A DNA stretch of 64,000 nucleotides from Ulva prolifera (taxonomy: Eukaryota > Chlorophyta > Ulvophyceae > Ulvales > Ulvaceae): NCBI GenBank assembly GCA_023078555.1, contig CM041198.1, positions 8,789,836 through 8,853,835 of the forward strand, written 5' to 3'. The position numbers were made by a program, and so were the translations under genes. The first letter of the stretch is position 1; each line of letters opens with the position of its first letter. The notes under the pieces are model-generated. The model saw only the letters and a list, made by a program, of their open reading frames with translations. It searched no databases and was not told the origin of the DNA. Positions 34,560 to 45,740 of the stretch are shown here, one piece after another.

Positions 34560-36047
34560 ACGCAGGAACGACAGTCACTATCGTCCTACGCGATTGCGTG
34601 CTTGTGGATAACGAGGATTTGAAACAGCTTCGCATTCCCCAAACTGTTAATGGGCACGCCATGGGATCCACATGAGTTAATTATAGCACTTTGTGTTTCA
34701 CATAAAGAGTTGTCGGGATGCTTATGAGCGACATGGCATGCCAGCAATACTATCTACGCAATACCGACAGCTTACGAAAGGGCAGCATAGCCTTCTTCTG
34801 GTAGAACAACCAGAGTTCTGACGTTTATAGGAGCGTAAAGCTGCTCTGTACACAGGGAAGAGGTCATCAAGGCGAGCTGGGCCTTGCGCCGTTCCAGTGC
34901 TTGCGCCACGACACTCGCGCAATCGAACAAAGCAAGCGCAGAGGCGCTTTGAAATGTAGCTTGCACGGCGTGCAGTCACGCCGGAAATGGACAATTCTGC
35001 ATGGTGCAGCGGAAAAGCAGCAACATCGCTGCAGCAAGTGCTTTGTTCACTGCGGAAAGACGTGGTCAACACGCACCCGCAGCTCTTGAGGGACAGGAGA
35101 TTTCATTTCAGGAAACTGAAAGTTTCAGCGCCGAGCTTTCGCTGCCCTGTAGTGCGCGATGGCGGTCTTACGCAGTTCGTCTTCTTCCTTGCAGTGTCGT
35201 GCAGCAGCGATGACTGGCACACGCCACCAGTATGTACGGCTAGAGATTTAATTCACGGTGTTACTTGATAACGAAGACTTGGAGATGCTTTAGCTAAGCC
35301 CGCCGGGGCACAAGTGTGACCGTTGTCCTGCAGAAGAACAGAATGCCAAAGCTACTTTGCCTCTAATGTAGCATGTGTCTGCGTAAGACAACACATAGAC
35401 CTGCTCCCCATTTCCGATCCGTTGAGAACGGTTCCTAGATATCCAGGCATGCTTGTGCGGTGCAGTGGCGTTGTCGATTCAGCTACATACGCAAAATCGG
35501 CAAAAGGCGTCAGCAGATCCGGTCGTGCATCATAGATGCCAGGTGTCCATTCATGCAGGGCCCGCACGTGTATGCTGACGGAGTCCATCCTCATCTGGTG
35601 GCCGTGAGTGCGCGAAGGACAGATACCCAAGATCTATTTTGGTTGAAGCATGATCTGGCCATCGAACTCGATCTTACCCGAATCCACACCAAACGGAGCA
35701 ATGCTACACTAATCGCATGACCATATGTGGCTTATCCAGCGCACAGAAGGCTTGGCTTTCATACTTTACCTGCACAAGACGATGCGCTGCAATTGCAAAC
35801 ACGGGGCCGCCTGTCGCCGTCTCAGACTTCCGCGTCAGACAAGCGCGTCGTTGCGCACAAGAAATGCTGGCTGGACATGCATGCGCATAGGAGACATGTC
35901 GCGACAACGTGCCGGCGCAGCGATCAGATCGCACGTCAAATCGTGGGCTCAAGGTCAGCCATACGCTCTCTGCAACGCCCGGCGCTGGCCCGATGAACGT
36001 CGAGCTAAGAAAATGCGAACACAGTGTTTAGTGTTCAGTCTATGTAA
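34560..36047. other. Spacer between histidine kinase and transposon
   Basis: Should contain the HK promoter. Short frames on both strands have no recognisable domains. The stretch is AT-richer than the genes. Nothing else seen. Confidence 0.5.
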
Positions 36048-39000
36048 GGCCGTGTTTAGTGGCGAGCGGTCACATTGGCGGTCAAAGGCGATGTGACCGG
36101 TCACAGTGCCTGCCGTGTTTAGTGGCGATTAGTGCAACAAATATGAACTGCTCCCTGACTGCAGAAACCGCATTGAAACACCTTCATAACACTCTTACAC
36201 TTCATCTTGAATGCCTTCGGTGCTACATGATGTCCTGTGGGGTCTCGCGATGGAGCGGACGACGTGACCTGGGTCGCGACCGCGAATGTGACCTGGCCAT
36301 GCGATCCCAGAATGTGGACCCCCCCCCCGCAGTAATGTTTCGCGTCGAAAGGGGCCCAGCAGCCTGCCAGCAGCCCCCAATCGCACCCAAACCACCAGGC
36401 TGCCAGCCTGCCAACTCCGGTGGCCAAACTCCAGCCTGAAACTCGCATGTGCCATCATGCACCACACAGCCTCAAACTTGACACAAGTACCACTCTATAT
36501 CTGCAGATTATGTCTACTCATTTTCAGCTGCATCGAACACCTCTGCGTGACCTCGGCTCTGGTAGCTGTCGGCCCAGCGTGATTGTGTCCGTGCCACCGT
36601 TCTCTCGCAAATTCTGTGCCTGTGATGACACAGTATGGCTTCATTTGACTAGCTGCTGTACCATACGAATTATATCATAGCAACGTGCTGTGTCTGACGT
36701 ACAGCACATGTATCCTCGTGTCGAATACGGCTTCTTCAGAGCGCAAGTAACGCGCAAGAAACCGTACCGTCGCATTGCCGGCTACATGAAAGCTTCCAAC
36801 AGGTGCCTTACAGCGGTGCTCATGGATGCCATGTCAATGCCGCGCTGCGTGCGCACACAGGTCCTACAAAAACGTGCATGTCGTGTGGGTGAAGGATCGC
36901 AGCCCGTTTTTGAACACACATGCGAAGGAGGCTGCAGCCGATGTCTGTCCGAAACTGTAGCTGTAAGCGTGGATCAGGAACACGGGATATCTTGTTGCCA
37001 AACGGAACCCCACCACAGTTGCCGTACAGGCGGTGTGTGCCTTACAGCCCAACTGCTGCAGCAGCATTGGTCCCCACGCTTGATTGCACTTGTTTCAATG
37101 GATTCATCGCTGCCTCGTTGCGGGAATTAATGTACTGATCGCGAAAGACCGTGCCAGCACGCTGTCTCAACATAACTGCTCCACATCAAGGGCTGCAGAT
37201 CTGCAGAAACATTGCAAACATGGCTGCCTATCCACCTCGCTGCATACAGCTGCACCTCGCTACACATAGCTCGACACAATCCACCAAAACAAGAGGTCCA
37301 ATTCGATCATCGCTCAGACATCGTTGCAGAGCAAGAACATGCCTCTGCAACAAACTGGCAGTCATCAGCAGAGCAAGTGCAACACGCCCACAATTGATAC
37401 TTGAGCGGGGTCTTAATGTACATGCATAGGTACCGGAGTATGTAACCTCTGCAATGGAATGAGTACATGTCAAAACGGGTGTGCTGTGCGAGAGTCTGGT
37501 GCGCACAGCACAAGCACGACCCATCAACATGCACGCAAAGTGCAGCAGCTGCAGCTGAATATTGGCAGCCATACTCCTTGACACAGGTGCATCAACATAT
37601 TCAAATTTCAGAGCTGTGCGACCTCCAGTTCCACAGTGGTGAGCTGGGGTGTGCTGTGCGAGTGCCGTAAATTTGCCGTATTGTGTGCCAGCACAAGCGC
37701 AGACCATCTCCATGCACGCAATGTGCAGCAGCTGCAGCTAAATATTGGCAGCCATACTCCTTGACACAGGTGCATCAACATATTCAAATTTCAGAGCTGT
37801 GCGACCTCCAGTTCCACAGTGGTGAGCTGGGGTGTGCTGTGCGAGTGCCGTAAATTTGCCGTATTGTGTGCCAGCACAAGCGCAGACCATCTCCATGCAC
37901 GCAATGTGCAGCAGCTGCAGCTAAATATTGGCAGCCATACTCCTTGACACAGGTGCATCAACATATTCAAATTTCAGAGCTGTGCGACCTCCAGTTCCAC
38001 AGTGGTGAGCTGGGGTGTGCTGTGCGAGTGCCGTAAATTTGCCGTATTGTGTGCCAGCACAAGCGCAGACCATCTCCATGCAGGCAATGTACAGCAGCTG
38101 CAGCTGAATATTGGCAGCCATACTCCTTGAGACAGGTGCATCAACATATTCAAATTTCAGAGCTGTGCGACCTCCAGTTCCAGAGTGGTGAGCTGGGGTG
38201 TGCTGTGCGAGTGCCGTAAATTTGCCGTATTGTGTGCCAGCACAAGCGCAGACCATCTCCATGCACGCAATGTGCAGCAGCTGTAACTGAATATTGGCAT
38301 CCACAGTCCTTGAGATAGGTGCATCCACATATTCAGATTTCAGAGCTGTGTGATCTCCAGTTCTAGAACGGTGACCTTGGGTGTGCTGTATGAGTGCCGC
38401 AGATGTGCCGATCTGTGTGCCGGCACAGGCATATACCAACATACTGCACTCAATGTGCAGCTCAAGCTGCAGGTTAGTCGTCACAGTCCTTGTCATGTGC
38501 AGAAAAACTTGGGCCTCTATTGATGGAAGCAAGAATGGACAGGCGGTACATGATTCTGGGCTCTCTAGAGCTGAACTGCATTGCTCAGCACCAGTGCCTC
38601 CTGATCCGGCTGAAGGACAGCAGCTGCACTCTTTGTCCATTCGAACAGCTGCTCCTGTAGCTTTGTAGACGGTGCATGTCAGCTGGTGTGTGCAAGCGGG
38701 TTGCTGAGTTCTGCTGAGTTCTTCTTGAAACAGTCGTCGCAGCACAACCATTGCATCAAGCCAAAGAAGTCTACGCAAATGTAAATATATTCTGTAAACT
38801 AATATACAAACTGCAGCCCGCAATGATAGGCTGGACACCGATCAGGCAGAAACAGTTCTGGATGGACCTCCACCACTGGAGGATATCATGAATTTCTATT
38901 GCATGATAGGATAAGCTAGAGATTTTCTCACCGAATGCAGATCGGAGGCAACTGCATTCCTTTTGCTCTGCACTCAGCTGGAACTGCATACTCCACATAT

Positions 39001-39729
39001 GAACGATGGAATCTACGTGCTGAAGTACAGATGCAGCGATGCCACTTGCAGGACCAGATTAGCCATACACAGGAAGTTTTGTACATACTGGTGTCCTTAG
39101 GACGTTCAGTGAGCGGCAGCGGTGCAGCAACGGTGTTGCCTGGCGATCACCACACCATCGACCATTTACGTCGCGTACAAAAAGCATCAGGTGTAGCAGC
39201 GAATCAAACTAATCTATGCTGTGTCATCACCAGCACAAGCTTGTGGAGAGACAGGTTGCACGGGCACCCCCACGCTGGCGAGCGGGGCCTACAGCTACCA
39301 GTGGCGAGATCACTCATAGACGCTCGATGCGGCTGAAACTATGCAGTAACAATATTGAGACATAGAGTGGTACTTGTGTCAAGTTTGAGGCTGTGTGGTG
39401 CATGATGGCACACGCGAGTTTCAGGCCTGAGTTTGGCCACCGGACTTGGCAGGCTGGCAGCGTGGTGGTCTGGGTGCGATAGGGGGCTGCGGGCATGCTG
39501 CTGGGCCCCTTTTAACGCGAAACATAACTGCCCCCCGGGGGGGTCACATGCCCGGTCGTTCACATTGACGGGTCACATCACGGATCGACAAATAACTCCC
39601 GAACAACATCGAACCAAGACAAACGAACAATGCAGCAATACTTAAAATATGTTTCTGAGTAACTTTCATGCCTCGGTCGTGCTTTTTACGATTTTTTTGT
39701 TTGCCGGTCACGCTCCACTAAACACGGCC
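36048..39729. mobile_element. PIF/Harbinger-like DNA transposon, non-autonomous
   Basis: The element begins and ends with the inverted 15-mer GGCCGTGTTTAGTGG and is flanked by TAA on both sides (36045-36047 and 39730-39732), the 3-bp target duplication typical of PIF/Harbinger. Long subterminal inverted regions lie inside: about 36320-36540 pairs with 39340-39540 (shared GTTTCGCG, AAAGGGGCCCAGCAGC, CATCATGCACCACACAGCC) at good identity, both next to TGTGACC motifs. A second TIR-like GCCGTGTTTAGTGGCGA occurs at 36111. The interior holds a 183-bp satellite and no frame recognisable as a Harbinger transposase or MYB-like partner, so it is probably non-autonomous. Confidence 0.8.
37561..38476 (-). 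repeat. 183-bp satellite, five units, open in one frame
   Basis: The string ATTGGCA recurs at 37561, 37744, 37927, 38110 and 38293, exactly 183 bp apart. Units 1-4 are nearly identical; the fifth is diverged. 183 = 3 x 61, so the minus strand reads as a 61-residue repeat (MEMVCACAGTQYGKFTALAQ...) continued from an upstream frame starting near 38838. No known domain. Whether it is translated is unknown; exact length conservation alone is explained by recent tandem duplication. Confidence 0.9.
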
Positions 39730-40042
39730 TAAGCGGTGACCCCCCTAAATACAAAGAACAGCGGCTACAGTACCGGTAACAGTGCACTCGCTGCCTGAGA
39801 ACTGTACACATGTTCACCCGAGAACGGCATATATCACGCCGTGCAGCCGAACCGGCATACGCGGTATTCGATAGATGTGCAGAAAAAATGAAAAAAGGAA
39901 AAAATGAAAAAAGAAAAGAAAAGGAAAAAAAGACACGTGCACATGCACGTACACACGCATTATTAGTGGTTTTTGCATGGCGTTTCAGCTAGCCCTCTAG
40001 ATCTGCGTTCGCAAACTTCCTCAGTGCCAGGGTCTGGCTCGT

Positions 40043-40085
40043 TTATATTATTATTATTATTATATTATTATATTATTATTATATT
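40043..40085. repeat. TTA/TATTA microsatellite
   Basis: Imperfect (TTA)n with TATTA interruptions in a locally AT-rich patch. Confidence 0.9.
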
Positions 40086-40433
40086 GCTCGGATATTTCGG
40101 AGTTCTCGCTTTCCCGCCGTGTGGACACGCGTGCACGTGGCTTGAAAATACCTCGGTTCGCTCTTGAACGGCTCCGCCACAGGCTGTCGAGCCGCGGCGC
40201 CCACAGCTGCTGGCCTCGCTGATCGCGAAAGGACTCTCTATGTACTTCGGTCTAAAACATGCATATATGACTGACTATGTCATACTATTGAGATATGCAC
40301 CAACCGAGCCTGTGCATGGCTGCTCGGCCTGCAAGGCGGGCTGTGCACGTGCGTTGATCGCCACTACGGCGTGGCCACGGGTGGTCACGGCCACGGGTGG
40401 CACGTGTGGCCAGCGTGCTGCGGCCAGTGATTC

Positions 40434-40484
40434 GGTTTCAGTCTTTGTTTTCTCCCGTTCACTCTTTTGTAATAGTCACGGCGT
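40434..40484 (-). repeat. Dispersed repeat, copy 2
   Basis: On the minus strand it reads TTACAAAAGAGTGAACGGGA followed by GAAAACAAAGACTGAAACCG, matching copy 1 at 2587 for about 45 bp. Confidence 0.75.
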
Positions 40485-41386
40485 CATCCTTCGTACCTGG
40501 CGACCCGAGCATGACGGCGTCTCCGTCGGGCCAACAGCGCGCAGGCAACAGTCCGCTGGGGCCCGACAGGGGCGCCTTTGCCACGGTTGCCATCACAAGC
40601 AAGTAGTACGTTGCTCATAACGGATGCTACGTTGCATAATTGACTCGAGCAAGGCTGTGTTGCCGTGCTATTTGCAGCGGCATGTGCTGTGACAGCACCG
40701 TGACAGCAGTGACTGCTGTCCCATCTTCAAGGCGGGGTTAACAATTGCATCTGCTCGACCAGTGCAGTCGCGCCCAACGTCCTCATAGCGCAGTACGGAT
40801 CGTTTGCGTTGCATGTGGCCATCAATTCCATCTATCGCGCACAGCCACGGCGCCAGGACCACCGCGACCGCATGTCGAATTCGACGCTTCGAAGCTGCGC
40901 GCGAGGCCCTGCCGGCATGCCCGGTTCGTAAAGTGCGTGGCATGACGCCGTGCCCCAACCCCGAGGGGGGTCTCGATAAGGACGTCGGTCAGTCACACCG
41001 CGCTATCTCAAATCAGACGACTCCCAAAATCCATGCGGATCCAGGCCGGCACAAGCCACAGGCTGGCAACCTGGGGCCACACCTCCTCCATGCCCCTCAT
41101 CTCAAAACATTACATCCTCTGGCATCACCGCCTGAATGCCTATGCCGCCAAGCCCAGCACCATGATCTACACCAGATCGATCACGGCATATGCCTACATG
41201 ATATCAACCGCAAAGTCGCTGCGCCGAGCCTTCCAGTCGCCTACGATTTTGCCCCATTCAACACAGAATCCACACACCAGTGGCAGCCACATGCCGGCAC
41301 ACTTCCTGCAGCCGAACGCCGTCCTGTGCACGCTCCACCACGCCACGCCGCTATGACCGCATCACGCGCGCCGCGCAGCACGGCGC

Positions 41387-44300
41387 TCACAGCGCGGCCT
41401 TCGCGGCCACGTCGGCATCGTACTTCCCGAGCGCCGCGTCCATCGCGCGAAGGCTCGGCGCGAGCAGCTGCGCCATGTACTGCCGGTCCTCTCCGGTGCA
41501 TGCGGAGCGCATCGCCTCGGACTGCTTGTACACGCCCTCCAGCGCCGCGACGACGCGCTTGAGCTTCGCGACGCGGGCAGCGCTCGACGGTGGCCAGCTC
41601 GTCCAGAAGTGCCGCAGCAGCTCGTTCACCCCGAGCACGTGCTCACGGCTGCCCTGGATCATCTCCGGCAGCAGCACTGCACACAGAGGGGCTCGCGTCG
41701 CGCGGATGCCCTGACTGCTGTGTCAATGCCCTGACTGCTGTGTCAATTCATAACAACCCACGGTTGGAGTTCAGTCTGCGAAGGCGTGGAGCGCCGCCCG
41801 TGCATGCGAGCCAGGCCGCCTGCGATAGCTGCAGGCGTCGCAGCAAAACGTCGCGGACGCGCGCTGTACATCTGGCCGCTGCGGGCGGCCACGGGCCTGT
41901 GGATGTCTTTGTTAAGAGGCGCTGCTGATGCATAGCATTGGGCGGTGTGGTGGCAGGAGTGAGGGTCTAGCACAGTGCAGGTGTGGCTGCAGGGGGCAGA
42001 GATGGCTACCTTGGGCGACTCAAGAATGCTACGCATGGCCGCCACAACGCTGTGAGATCGTTGCAGGCTGCACAAGGGTCTGCCGAGGCGGAGCTGCGCA
42101 GTGGTGTAATGATGCCATGAGGCAGCCCTTGCAGAAGCGTACGTGCAGCAAAAGAGCCCGGCCGAATGGCGCACCGCTGCGGCCGCCACACTCTCCCTTG
42201 CCTCTGCAAGAACTGGCAACGGCAGAGGACTGGAACATCCGCCTCCGCCGCACGCTCTGAAAGTGCAGCGACTTGCCCAAGTGGACGAAAGCGTTGTCGT
42301 GGTAAGCCGCTAGGCACCATGTCCCCCTCCAAGCAGATGTATCTGGTGAATGCATGCGGTACGGCTGCAGTAACATCGCCCCCACCCGCGCACGCGCTGT
42401 GCACCACACACCCCAGGCTCGCGCCCACCACATGGCATAACGCATGCGCGACTGCCAGCCTACAACCGAGGGCAAGGAGCGCGCACCGGCCACAGGGTTG
42501 CGGCGCCGGCCGCCCGCGTCCACCGCGCCGTCCACCTGGCTGCACTCCTGCACGTCCCGCAGCGCGGCGGCGGCGGCGTCGGGCGCGACGGCGCCCAGCA
42601 CGACGCCGCCGCCGTCGCCGCCGGCGCTGCGCAGGCGCGCGTGCTCTGCCGCGACGGCGGTGAGCGCGGTCAGCGGGCTGCCGCCGTGCGCGAGCGCGGC
42701 AGCGGCCTCGGGGTCGCCCTTGACGGCCGCAGCCGCACCGTCCACTCGGCGGAAGTACTTCTGCGGGTCCTCGATGCGGAGCTCCGTCAGCTGGCGAGCC
42801 TGCAGGCTCGCGCCATGAGTGTGCGGACATCGGCATGCTGTGTGCTGTGGAGCACATACGGCGCGCTCGTCGCACAGGCCTCAATGCAGCGGTCGTGTCA
42901 TTCTGCGCGGCGCACTGCAATGCCTTTACTTTGTGTGGGAGGGAATGGCGTCCACGGTACTTTGTGATGGAGGCACCGTGCATCCTGAGTCGCATCATGT
43001 GGGCCCTGCTTCCGATGATGTGGCCTTTACTCTGACGAATCGCCCTACTGTGGACACCGTCTCCAACAAGCAGCGCACAGCCAGCCCGTGAGAGCCACGC
43101 AGCCTACCTGCGGAACCCGGAGGTCCTCCAGCCCGCTACGCGCACGCTTGTGCATCTCTGCCCGCCCGGCCTCCAGTGTGCCCGGCACCGCGCCCGGCGC
43201 GCCGCCGTCGTCCAGCACCGCCGCCGCATGTGTGTTGAGCTCCTGCGCGAGGTCGGCGGCCTGCGCGCCCGCGGCACCCGTCGCCGCGGCCTCGCGCCCC
43301 GGCCCGTGCCGCACACCGTAGCCCTGCGAGAAGCCGTCAAACGCGTCGGCGGCGAGGTCGACGGTGGGGTCGGCGGCCGCGGTGCGCGCGGCGGCGGCGG
43401 CGCGGCGGCGCGTGCGCAGCTCGGCCTCGAAGCGCGCCAGCTCCTCCTCAAAGTCCGTCAGCAGCTCGTCGTTCGCGGACAGCGTGCCTACACCACAGAG
43501 CCTCACATGCATACGTGCACCTACCATATCTGCTGGATGATCTGACAACTCCCCATGCGGGACGTCTGTGGCCTCACACAGCGACGCCTCCCGCCGGTGG
43601 CAATGCGCCGGTTGCAACGGCACAGGCCATTTCGCGGAGGAAGGTGACCACCGAAACTGCTACAGCAGGATATGAAACGGTACTACGCAGCCGTGCTGAT
43701 AGCAGCAGCAGGCACGATTGTCACACGATCAGCAGCAGCGCGTCGGCAGCGCTGGCAGTGCAATTGTGAGACACCCAGACATCCAGAACAAAAACAGCGG
43801 TAGCAGCAGCGGCGGCATTGGCGGCGAGTCAGGAGTTGGTTTTCTTTGACGGCCGGCAAGCGGGCGGCACCGGCGGCTTTCTTGCGGCGGCGCGAGATGC
43901 GGTTGCGGAGGGCCTTGATGAACTCCTCGAAGAACTGCTTGCGCGAGCGGGCGTGCGGCACCGTCGCGGCAAACATCGCTGCGACCGCAGGGTACTCCGC
44001 AAACACCTGGCGCTCGAGCGCGGGCGTGATGCTGATGCTGACCTTGCCGCTGCGGGCGTCCACCGGCGCGTCGAGCACGCCGAGGAGCTTTGAGGGTAGG
44101 CCAACCTTCTGCTGGTTCGCCTGCGAGGCGACGGCGCGCACGATGCCGCGCTTACTCGACCAGAACTCCGCCTCTGTGACGTGGCCAGGGGCGACGAGCC
44201 TGCAGGCACCGCGCGGGAGGGCCTGAGCTGCTCTGCTGACTCAAGGCGCTGCAGTGGTGTTGATTCTGGTCACATGTCCAGGCAGTAGTGCAGCGTCTAT

Positions 44301-45152
44301 GAAGCGATGGATGCATGTTACGTGATGCATGTTCGTGTTGAGCGTGTGATGCTAGTGCAGCAGGTTGCCCTGGGGAGCTGCGCGAGCACCGGCGTCTGGT
44401 GGGTCCCTGCGGCTTCATGCATTGTGGAAGACGGAGTAACGGCGCTGAGTGCTGCGTGTGAGCTGGGCACAGATCGCCTGCGGGGTGGCATTGGATATGT
44501 GTGTCCTGGACGCCACCGGGCGCGGGCTTGAAAAGTTGCCGTGAGGGGTGGAATGACAGTGGTATGCAACGCGTTTGCTCCAATTGTCACTGGCATCTGT
44601 GCTGGTGTGTATGCCATTTGCCGGGCTGGACAGTGGGCTTGCCACAGCTGCGGGTACCTCTGGCGTAAGAAATGCCAGGCAAGGAATGCAGGCGCTTGAC
44701 GCCAGGTGCACACCTTTGGTACAGTGCGGCGACGTCCTTGTTTGCTGCGAAGACTGCCTCTTGTATGCTCTTCTTTGGAACCACAGACGGTTGTTGAGCA
44801 GCCTGCGCCTCTTTCAGTGGCGTGACGACGTCTAGGAAGGACTCACGAGAGTCCACCGAGGCAAATTTGAAGACACGAGATGCTTTGCCGGCCACCACTC
44901 GCAGAATAGGCTGCCCTTTGGCTTTCTGGATGCCTGGTCCTGCACCTCAAGGCCATCGTGATGGCATGGTTCGTTAGCAGCAGGTCACCAAGTGGACACA
45001 CAGTGCACACCTGTCAGTGCTGACAGCATGATTTGCACTTCCTCGGCGCCTTTGAAGATGATGGCGTCATGAGACAGGGACAGCTCGCCATCAATCCAGT
45101 GGTCCTTCGCCTTCTGCAGCTTGGCTGATTGCTGCCATACCGGATTGGCCAT
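41387..45152 (-). CDS. TFB1: TFIIH core subunit p62/TFB1
   Basis: Structural subunit of transcription and repair factor TFIIH. Six exons, 45152-45011, 44939-44714, 44199-43871, 43487-43108, 42799-42487, 41676-41387, join in phase to 559 aa, the normal size for p62. The N-terminal PH domain (about 1-110) starts GELSLSHDAIIFKG and ends in FKFASVDSRESFLDVVTPL. Two BSD domains follow: LYQRLVAPGHVTEAEFW (about 120-145) and, after QQKVGLPSKLL, ITPALERQVFAEYPAVAAMF with VPHARSRKQFFEEFIKA (about 165-225). A basic stretch (RISRRRKK), the DELLTDFEEEL region and an Ala-rich insert lead to the conserved C-terminus LGVNELLRHFWTSWPP and a helical end. The PH domain is known in other species to bind acidic tails of XPC/TFIIE-alpha. 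The start fits the p62 N-terminus (MANPVW). Shares a promoter with the divergent neighbour. Confidence 0.92.
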
Positions 45153-45740
45153 GCTGCTCACACTTCTGCAGCACGCAATACAGCCATGCAAGGACACAGA
45201 GATACAACTGCAGCGACAAAGGTCACCTCGGCCGGTCACTGTGCTATGTCCAATCCATAACGATGCTGTCAGACACGAATGAGAAGCTCATCCGAAAACA
45301 TGGAGAGCAGAGCACGCTCTGACCCAAGAGTCACGGCTAACACTGCGGTCATGCCGCGGAGCGAGGACTACACAGGTGCTCGTTGGCTGGTTTCAATATA
45401 GTGTACCGTGCCATGCGACGATGCCGTGCCACGGCCAACGCACTCCACTGGTGCCCCCGGAGGACACGATGACTCGTCGCCCATAAAAAAAAAACGGTAC
45501 AAGCGGGCCCTGCACGCAGCTGCATCGACACACGCTTCTGACAGCCAAACAGCGACTTCAGGAAACACTTTGCAAACGATTTGTATTGTCAGACAGACAC
45601 ATAGAAGCCTCCGTCGCGCCATCTTCCCCAGCGGCACACGGGCCGCTGTTCGCCAAATTGTCTACTGTCATTGGGCACTATTGCCGAGGCAGCGCGCAGA
45701 ATCCATAGGAGGCCGTCCATAGCTTGTCTTTGAGTTCAAC
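45153..45740. promoter_or_regulatory. Divergent promoter region between TFB1 and the LOTUS-like gene
   Basis: 588 bp separate the two start codons, so both 5' UTRs and promoters must fit here. An A10 tract lies at 45485. No clear TATA or initiator element could be singled out. Confidence 0.6.

Larger units (their letters stand above)
39730..41386. other. Spacer with microsatellite and repeat copy
   Basis: Contains an A-rich tract (39885-39930), the TTA microsatellite and dispersed repeat copy 2. From 40.6 kb to the TFB1 stop I see no gene. Confidence 0.5.
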
